Assembly: GCA_017860725.1 (NCBI GenBank)
Contig: JAGDMX010000014.1
Coordinates: 1-18,491 of the forward strand
DNA length: 18,491 nt
Direction: 5' to 3'
From: Chloroflexota bacterium
GTDB lineage: Bacteria; Chloroflexota; Anaerolineae; Anaerolineales; UBA4823
Below, piece after piece: positions 14,114-18,491 of this stretch. The notes below the pieces were generated by a model. It saw only the letters and a list, made by a program, of their open reading frames with translations, was not told the origin of the DNA and searched no databases. Numbering within the stretch: the first letter of the stretch is position 1; the number at the start of each line of letters is the position of its first letter. The position numbers and the translations under genes were made by a program.

Positions 14114-14851
14114 ATGCAAATCTTGCTTTATATGATTTTCTTGGTAGCTGCATACCTGATAGGCTCTATCCCTTTCGGCTTGATTATTGTTCGGTTAACC
14201 ACTGGAAAAGATATTCGCCAGGTTGAGAGCGGCCGCACTGGTGGCACCAATGCCATGCGGGCAGCGGGTTTTTGGGCGGGTTTATTTACCGCAGCCCTGG
14301 ATTTACTTAAAGGGGCTGCCACTGCCTGGCTGGCGCGTTACCTATTCCCCGATCAATATTTGATGCATGTATTGGCGCCTGTGTTTGCCATCATCGGGCA
14401 CAATTACTCGATATTCTTAATCGAACGTAATGAGAAAGGTCAACCCCGCTTGCGAGGCGGGGCAGGAGGTGCGCCAAGTGCAGGTGGTGCGATGGGCTTG
14501 TGGTTTCCAACGATCTTGTTCACCCTACCGATTGGGGCGGGGATATTGTATTTTGTTGGGTATGCCTCTGTTGCTACCCTGAGCGCTCCCCTCGTAGCAG
14601 CTCTGGTCTTTGCCTACCGGGCATGGATTGGAGCAGGTCCATGGGAGTATATACTCTACGGTATCCTGACCGAAATCCTGTTGATTATCGCCTTGCTCCC
14701 GAATATCCGCCGGCTGTTAAACGGCACCGAGCGCGTGATTGGCTTGCGCGCCCAGCGTAAAAAGGCTAGAGAAGCGAAAAATAACTCGACCCAGAAGTTA
14801 AGGAGGAGTCCCAATCATTCTTCGTCTTCGTCCTCTTCGTCTTCATCGTAA
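14114..14851 (+). CDS. plsY: Glycerol-3-phosphate acyltransferase PlsY
   Basis: PlsY acylates glycerol-3-phosphate from acyl-phosphate at the membrane, the first step of phospholipid synthesis. The protein has several membrane helices and the family motifs GSIPFG (17-22), SGRTGGTNAMR (39-49, usually GSGNxGATNxxR), LDLLKG (62-67) and GHNYSIF (95-101). The third motif, normally KGGKGVAT, reads RGGAGGAPSAGG here. At 245 residues it is about 40 longer than usual. The extra tail is basic (AQRKKAREAKNN) and ends in ten serines. GGAGGAG at 14098-14104 and AGGA at 14107-14110 precede the ATG. The last 37 bp overlap the convergent metallo-beta-lactamase gene. Confidence 0.88.
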   Translation: MQILLYMIFLVAAYLIGSIPFGLIIVRLTTGKDIRQVESGRTGGTNAMRAAGFWAGLFTAALDLLKGAATAWLARYLFPDQYLMHVLAPVFAIIGHNYSIFLIERNEKGQPRLRGGAGGAPSAGGAMGLWFPTILFTLPIGAGILYFVGYASVATLSAPLVAALVFAYRAWIGAGPWEYILYGILTEILLIIALLPNIRRLLNGTERVIGLRAQRKKAREAKNNSTQKLRRSPNHSSSSSSSSSS

Positions 14852-15717
14852 TAATCTTCTTCGTCGTCATCACTAGGTATCAAAGGCTCGCCATATAATT
14901 GGCGGTAGAGTGCTCGCATGTTGCGCCGGTGTAGTTCCCCGGCCAACCCTCCAATCAATACCCGGCTTTTTCCACAAGACTCGACGCTGGCTTCATCCAG
15001 AATTTCAAAGGGGTATTTTCGCCGCGAGGCTTTGCGGATTACTTTTCGAATGTTTGACAGGTAATTAAGATTATCCTTGATATAGTTATCGATCTCTCCC
15101 CGCAGGATAATATCGCCGTGGCCCTGGACGATATTTTCCAGGCCCATTTTCGCCATTTTTTTGAGGGAGAGTGTCAGTTCATCAACATCCCCATCGACAA
15201 TATAGGGTAGCGGCATGGCAGCATCGCCGGCAAACAACACCCGGTCTTCCTCAACCAGTACACCAATATTATCGTCGCAGTGCCCTGGCAACGGGAAAAT
15301 CATCAAGGTCTTTTTCCCCACCCGTAGATTCAGATGCCCTTCGCGGAAAGTTACCTCCGGCAGGATAATTTTTACATTGCGGAAAGCCTGATTTTGTTTG
15401 CGGACATTATCCACCGCCGGTTTCCCTTTTTCCTCCAGGTATTGGCGGCAGAGAGTGTGTGATATTACCGTAGCGCCCGGGAAAAAGCAGTTACCCCAGG
15501 CATGATCGGCATGGCTATGGGTATTTACAACGTACCGGACCGGCACTCCAATTTCCTGTTCGATAAACTCTCGGATTTCGAGTGTTTCTTCAGGCATTGC
15601 CAGGGTATCGATCACCACGGCCCAATTCGGGCCTATTACTGCGCCGGCAGTGACTAGTGCGTACACCTCGCTCTGGAAAGAAAAAACATTTTCCGCAATT
15701 CGTTCCCGTTGTATCAT
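14815..15717 (-). CDS. Metallo-beta-lactamase-fold hydrolase with acidic tail
   Basis: This 300-residue protein has all metal ligands of the MBL fold: HSHADH (H67, H69, D71, H72), H146 in PLPGHCDDN, D165 in LFAGDAAMP and H200 in QGHGD. The binuclear site is therefore intact. The fold covers many hydrolases (lactonases, glyoxalase II-like, persulfide dioxygenases); the specific reaction is unknown. No signal peptide is visible, so it is probably cytoplasmic. The last 20 or so residues are almost only Asp and Glu with two Tyr, encoded opposite the poly-Ser end of plsY. ATG at 15717 has AAGGG 8 nt upstream. An 18-bp dyad lies about 38 bp before the start. Confidence 0.85.
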   Translation of the reverse strand: MIQRERIAENVFSFQSEVYALVTAGAVIGPNWAVVIDTLAMPEETLEIREFIEQEIGVPVRYVVNTHSHADHAWGNCFFPGATVISHTLCRQYLEEKGKPAVDNVRKQNQAFRNVKIILPEVTFREGHLNLRVGKKTLMIFPLPGHCDDNIGVLVEEDRVLFAGDAAMPLPYIVDGDVDELTLSLKKMAKMGLENIVQGHGDIILRGEIDNYIKDNLNYLSNIRKVIRKASRRKYPFEILDEASVESCGKSRVLIGGLAGELHRRNMRALYRQLYGEPLIPSDDDEEDYYDEDEEDEDEE

Positions 15718-15754
15718 GCTAGTGCCCTTAACTTTAATTTCTTAAGAAATGCAA

Positions 15755-15772
15755 GTGTGAAGTCTAGCACAC
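15755..15772. promoter_or_regulatory. 18-bp dyad upstream of the MBL gene
   Basis: GTGTGAAGTCTAGCACAC has perfect 5-bp GTGTG/CACAC arms. It fits the layout of a Rex site (TTGTGAA, four bases, TTCACAA) at 10 of 14 specified positions. A perfect 14-bp palindrome, ATTTCTTAAGAAAT, lies between it and the start codon (15737-15750). No clear -10/-35 pair for the MBL gene was found. Confidence 0.3.
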
Positions 15773-15810
15773 AATAAATCTAAAATCAAGCCTCTTTAAT
15801 TTTTTATTAA

Positions 15811-15844
15811 CGTGAATTCGGGATAAATGGATATTGGGTTTATG
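15811..15844 (-). repeat. Half copy of the MITE-like repeat
   Basis: The sequence from CGTGAATTCGGGATAA through GGGTTTATG matches the right end of copies 1 and 2 in inverted orientation, with a few changes (AAATGGATA for AAAAGGATT). It is preceded by TTAA at 15807-15810, as copy 1 is. The palindrome core and the other end are missing. It lies between the MBL gene and the valS promoter; apart from the dyads and promoter nothing else is seen in this 186-bp gap. Confidence 0.7.
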
Positions 15845-15877
15845 CCAAATTTCTAGCCAAAGAGTTTTAAGCTTTGA

Positions 15878-15906
15878 TTGCTCAATTTGAAAATTCTCGG
15901 TATAAT
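15878..15906 (+). promoter_or_regulatory. valS promoter
   Basis: A perfect -10 TATAAT (15901-15906) is preceded at 17 bp by TTGCTC (15878-15883). Transcription would begin near 15913, giving a leader of about 328 nt that holds the T-box element. Confidence 0.65.
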
Positions 15907-15912
15907 CGGCAC

Positions 15913-16226
15913 TAATTGAATATTAAACCACTCCGGGAGGAGTAAGCATGAGTAATCCTGATAGAGAAGGATGGTCGTAGGCTGAAAACCACCACAGGAA
16001 TTCTACGCTGAATGTCGCCTGGAAAGAACTGCCGAAGAAGCCGTGTTGAGGCAATCGATTGACACTCAAAGGAAGTAGACCGGCACGGGTTAGCCCGTTA
16101 CAGCGAAACCTTGCTCACAAGGACAAGGATTAAGTGCGCCGATGTTAGCAGTCGGTGAATTGAGGTGGTACCGCGGAAGCTCGCACCTTTCGTCCTCAGC
16201 CTGGATGAGAGGTGTTTTGTTTTTTT
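15913..16226 (+). promoter_or_regulatory. T-box riboswitch of valS
   Basis: T-box leaders sense uncharged tRNA and let transcription proceed when it is bound. The hallmark AGGTGGTACCGCGG is at 16163-16176, with the acceptor-binding UGGU at 16166-16169. Its U would pair with the A discriminator expected in tRNA-Val. Stem I lies about 15936-16050, with GAGAAGG and GGCTGAAAACC segments typical of its middle and apical parts. A specifier GTC (valine) is possible at 16014-16016 after GAAT on the 3' side, but I cannot fold it with certainty. A hairpin with CACGGG/CCCGTT follows near 16084-16100. The terminator is at 16184-16226. Confidence 0.92.
16184..16226 (+). terminator. T-box attenuator terminator
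   Basis: The arms CACCTTTCGTCC (16184-16195) and GGATGAGAGGTG (16203-16214) pair over all 12 positions, with two G-U pairs and a 7-nt loop. They are followed by TTTTGTTTTTTT. The 5' arm is next to the T-box sequence and would be taken up by the antiterminator when tRNA binds. Confidence 0.9.
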
Positions 16227-16240
16227 AACCGGAGTTCAGA

Positions 16241-18491
16241 ATGGCTCTTTCGAAGCGCTATAACCCGCAAGAAGTTGAACAACGCCTGGATCAGCAGTGG
16301 CAGCGCCAGGGCATCTACCACTTCGACCTGCAAGGCTCGAAACCGGTATATTCCATCGATACCCCGCCTCCAACTGTCTCTGGTCATTTGCATTTAGGGC
16401 ATGTTTATTCATACAGCCACCCAGATTTTATAGCACGTTTCTGGCGAATGAACGGTTTTCAGGTGTACTACCCGATGGGATTCGATGACAATGGACTCCC
16501 AACTGAGCGCCTGGTTGAGAAACGCCTGGGGATCTCGGCGACTCAAGTTGGGCGCAGGGCATTCATTGAGAAATGCCAGCAGATCAGTGAAGAAGCAGAG
16601 CAGGAGTACCAGGTATTATGGCGGCGATTGGGGCTATCCATCGATTGGCGTTACACCTATCGCACGATCGACGATTCATCCCGGCGAATCTCACAGCGCT
16701 CCTTCATCGATCTGTACCGCAAAGGACTGGTCTACCAGAAAGAAGCACCTGCCATCTGGTGTCCGCTTTGCCGTACAACGATCGCCCAGGCGGAACTCGA
16801 AGACCTGAATAGAGAGAGTGAATTCTTCACACTGGCTTTTCGCACCTCGGATGGCGAAATCGCCCCGATTGCAACGACCAGGCCAGAGCTGCTGCCAGCT
16901 TGTGTGGCAGTTTTCACTCATCCGGAAGATAACCGCTACCGTCACATGGTCGGCCAGCAGTTGAAGGTGCCCTTGTTCGAGCAATCTGTACCGGTTATTG
17001 TTGATCCAGCCGCAGACCCGAAGAAAGGCACCGGGTTGGTGATGTGCTGTACATTTGGCGACACGACGGACGTTGCCTGGTGGAACAAACACCAGCTACC
17101 TCTGATCGAGGTCCTGGGACGCGACGGGCGTATGACCCAGGCTGCCGGTGAGTTCAGCGGGCTAACGCTAAGTAAAGCGCGCCAGCAGATTATCCAAGCC
17201 TCGCAAGAGCAAGGGCTGCTGTTGGGCAGGCGCTCGACCGAGCAATCGGTACGCGTGCATGAGCGTTGCGATACACCGGTCGAATATATCATCGCCCGCC
17301 AGTGGTTCATTCGCGTCCTGGATGCCAAAAAGGAATTACTGGAGAGAGGCGATCAAGTCGCCTGGTTCCCCGAGCATATGCAATCCCGTTACCGGGCGTG
17401 GGTTGAGAATTTAAACTGGGATTGGTGCATATCACGCCAACGCTACTTCGGCGTGCCCTTCCCGGTATGGTATTGCCGGGATTGTGGGGAAGTCATCCTG
17501 GCGGACGAGGACCAGCTTCCCGTCGATCCTGGCGACCAGCAGCCGACGCAACCCTGTTCCTGCGGCAGCACGGCTTTCCTCCCGGAAGAAGATATCATGG
17601 ATACCTGGGCGACCTCCTCGATGACGCCGCAAATCGTGGGGCAGTGGCTTGGGGACGACCCAACACTTTACAACCAGGTGTTCCCATTTTCACTCCGTCC
17701 TCAAGCTCATGAGATCATCCGCACCTGGGCTTTTTACACGATCGTCAAGTCCCATTATCACTTTGATAAGCTTCCCTGGGCACATGTGATGATCTCTGGC
17801 TGGGGGATTGCCGGCGAAGGGATGGGTAAGATCAGCAAGAGCCGGGGTGGAGGTGCGATGGCGCCCCTCGCCATGATCGAACGCTACTCGGCGGATGCCG
17901 TGCGCTACTGGGCAGCGAGTACTGCCACCGGTAAAGATTCGATCGTTAACGAAGAAAAAATTCAGCTGGGCTCGAAGCTGGTCACGAAACTGTGGAATGT
18001 CGCCCGATTTTGCGAGCCCTTCCTGGTGAATGGCTTTCCTGAGCACCGCGTTCAGGATGCTGAAACATCTTTGACCGCCGCCGACCGGTGGATTCTGTCC
18101 CGCTTGCAGCGCCTGGTGCGGCGAGTCACATCGATGATGCAATCCTACGATTACGCCGCAGCCAAAAGTGAAACCGAACAGTTCTTCTGGCTCATCCTGG
18201 CCGATAACTACCTGGAAATGTGCAAGCAGCGCCTGTACAACCAGGAGCATCCTCAAAGGCGCGGCGCTCAGGCGACTCTTCACAAGGTGCTGCTTACTGT
18301 AATTAAGTTATTCGCCCCGTTCCTGCCATACATCACCGAGGAGATCTACCAGGGCTTATTTTCCGGAGATCGTATGTCAGACTCGCATGCTGCAGGCTGT
18401 ACTTCGATCCACACCTGCAGTTGGCCAGCACCGGAATCAGAGCTGGAATCGGACGTTGCCGAAACCTTGGGAGATCAGTTAGTGGAGATCG
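16241..18491 (+). CDS. valS: Valyl-tRNA synthetase, archaeal-type, 3' end outside the window
   Basis: The frame is open from ATG 16241 (GGAG at 16231-16234) to the window edge: 750 codons of a protein expected to be about 800-900 residues. The class I signature HLGH is at 51-54 and the KMSKS motif is KISKS at 530-534, in GEGMGKISKSRGGG. MGFDDNGLPTERLVEK and EDIMDTWATSSMTPQI are the forms found in archaeal-type ValRS rather than the usual bacterial one, and the length up to the anticodon-binding region (KLWNVARFCEPFL onward) agrees. It charges tRNA-Val with valine. Two CxxC pairs (CPLC, and CRDC with CSCG) may bind zinc. A T-box leader controls it. Confidence 0.95.
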   Translation, partial: MALSKRYNPQEVEQRLDQQWQRQGIYHFDLQGSKPVYSIDTPPPTVSGHLHLGHVYSYSHPDFIARFWRMNGFQVYYPMGFDDNGLPTERLVEKRLGISATQVGRRAFIEKCQQISEEAEQEYQVLWRRLGLSIDWRYTYRTIDDSSRRISQRSFIDLYRKGLVYQKEAPAIWCPLCRTTIAQAELEDLNRESEFFTLAFRTSDGEIAPIATTRPELLPACVAVFTHPEDNRYRHMVGQQLKVPLFEQSVPVIVDPAADPKKGTGLVMCCTFGDTTDVAWWNKHQLPLIEVLGRDGRMTQAAGEFSGLTLSKARQQIIQASQEQGLLLGRRSTEQSVRVHERCDTPVEYIIARQWFIRVLDAKKELLERGDQVAWFPEHMQSRYRAWVENLNWDWCISRQRYFGVPFPVWYCRDCGEVILADEDQLPVDPGDQQPTQPCSCGSTAFLPEEDIMDTWATSSMTPQIVGQWLGDDPTLYNQVFPFSLRPQAHEIIRTWAFYTIVKSHYHFDKLPWAHVMISGWGIAGEGMGKISKSRGGGAMAPLAMIERYSADAVRYWAASTATGKDSIVNEEKIQLGSKLVTKLWNVARFCEPFLVNGFPEHRVQDAETSLTAADRWILSRLQRLVRRVTSMMQSYDYAAAKSETEQFFWLILADNYLEMCKQRLYNQEHPQRRGAQATLHKVLLTVIKLFAPFLPYITEEIYQGLFSGDRMSDSHAAGCTSIHTCSWPAPESELESDVAETLGDQLVEI

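Noticed and set aside
17690..18283. A 197-codon minus-strand frame
   Set aside because: It is antisense to valS, whose frame is fully supported by motifs; no protein-like features.
1..18491. CRISPR array, prophage, integrase or toxin-antitoxin module
   Set aside because: No regularly spaced repeats, phage genes or paired small genes were found on either strand.

Overview
The window reads as chromosomal DNA of a Chloroflexota bacterium, most likely in or near Anaerolineae. This is an inference from gene content: an Obg-NadD-Rex neighbourhood, a T-box-controlled valyl-tRNA synthetase of the archaeal type, a GT4 lipid-type glycosyltransferase next to YraN and MiaA, and a PlsY with an atypical third motif. 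Codon use and base composition look even throughout. No prophage, plasmid, CRISPR array or rRNA was seen.

Layout. At 1-719 (+) is the 3' part of an alpha/beta hydrolase gene. It converges on a minus-strand operon, obgE -> nadD -> MFS exporter (3800 down to 726). rex (3978-4595, +) diverges from obgE, with a Rex-type operator over its promoter, and converges with a 13-bp overlap on a minus-strand pair: kinase-like phosphotransferase -> tandem GNAT acetyltransferase (6534 down to 4583). At 6820 (+) lies a DUF4405-type membrane protein with a Cys-rich, EF-hand-like tail. It is followed by remnants of other genes, including the first 43-47 codons of a VTC-domain polyphosphate polymerase. Then come tRNA-Glu(CTC) on the minus strand with its own promoter and terminator, fadD (minus), and the minus-strand operon glycosyltransferase -> yraN -> miaA. 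From a divergent promoter pair at 12.6 kb a plus-strand group follows: membrane protein, JAMM/M67 peptidase, plsY. plsY overlaps a convergent metallo-beta-lactamase gene by 37 bp. The window ends in valS (16241 to the edge, partial), preceded by a complete T-box leader and terminator.

Most of this is housekeeping: ribosome assembly (Obg), NAD synthesis (NadD), redox sensing (Rex), tRNA modification and charging (MiaA, ValS), phospholipid and glycolipid synthesis (PlsY, GT4) and fatty-acid activation (FadD). NadD and Rex are linked in logic, since Rex senses the NADH/NAD+ ratio.

The least ordinary elements are a family of about 91-98 bp hairpin-forming MITE-like repeats. There are two full copies and one half copy, and one copy has an 8-9 bp direct duplication that includes the fadD stop codon. 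Other notable points are two promoters placed so that the transcript should start at the AUG (obgE and the gene at 12683), mirrored low-complexity tails of two overlapping convergent genes, a terminator-like hairpin inside a convergent coding region, and the odd domain make-up of the DUF4405 protein. I found no gene set that clearly forms a new multi-gene system.
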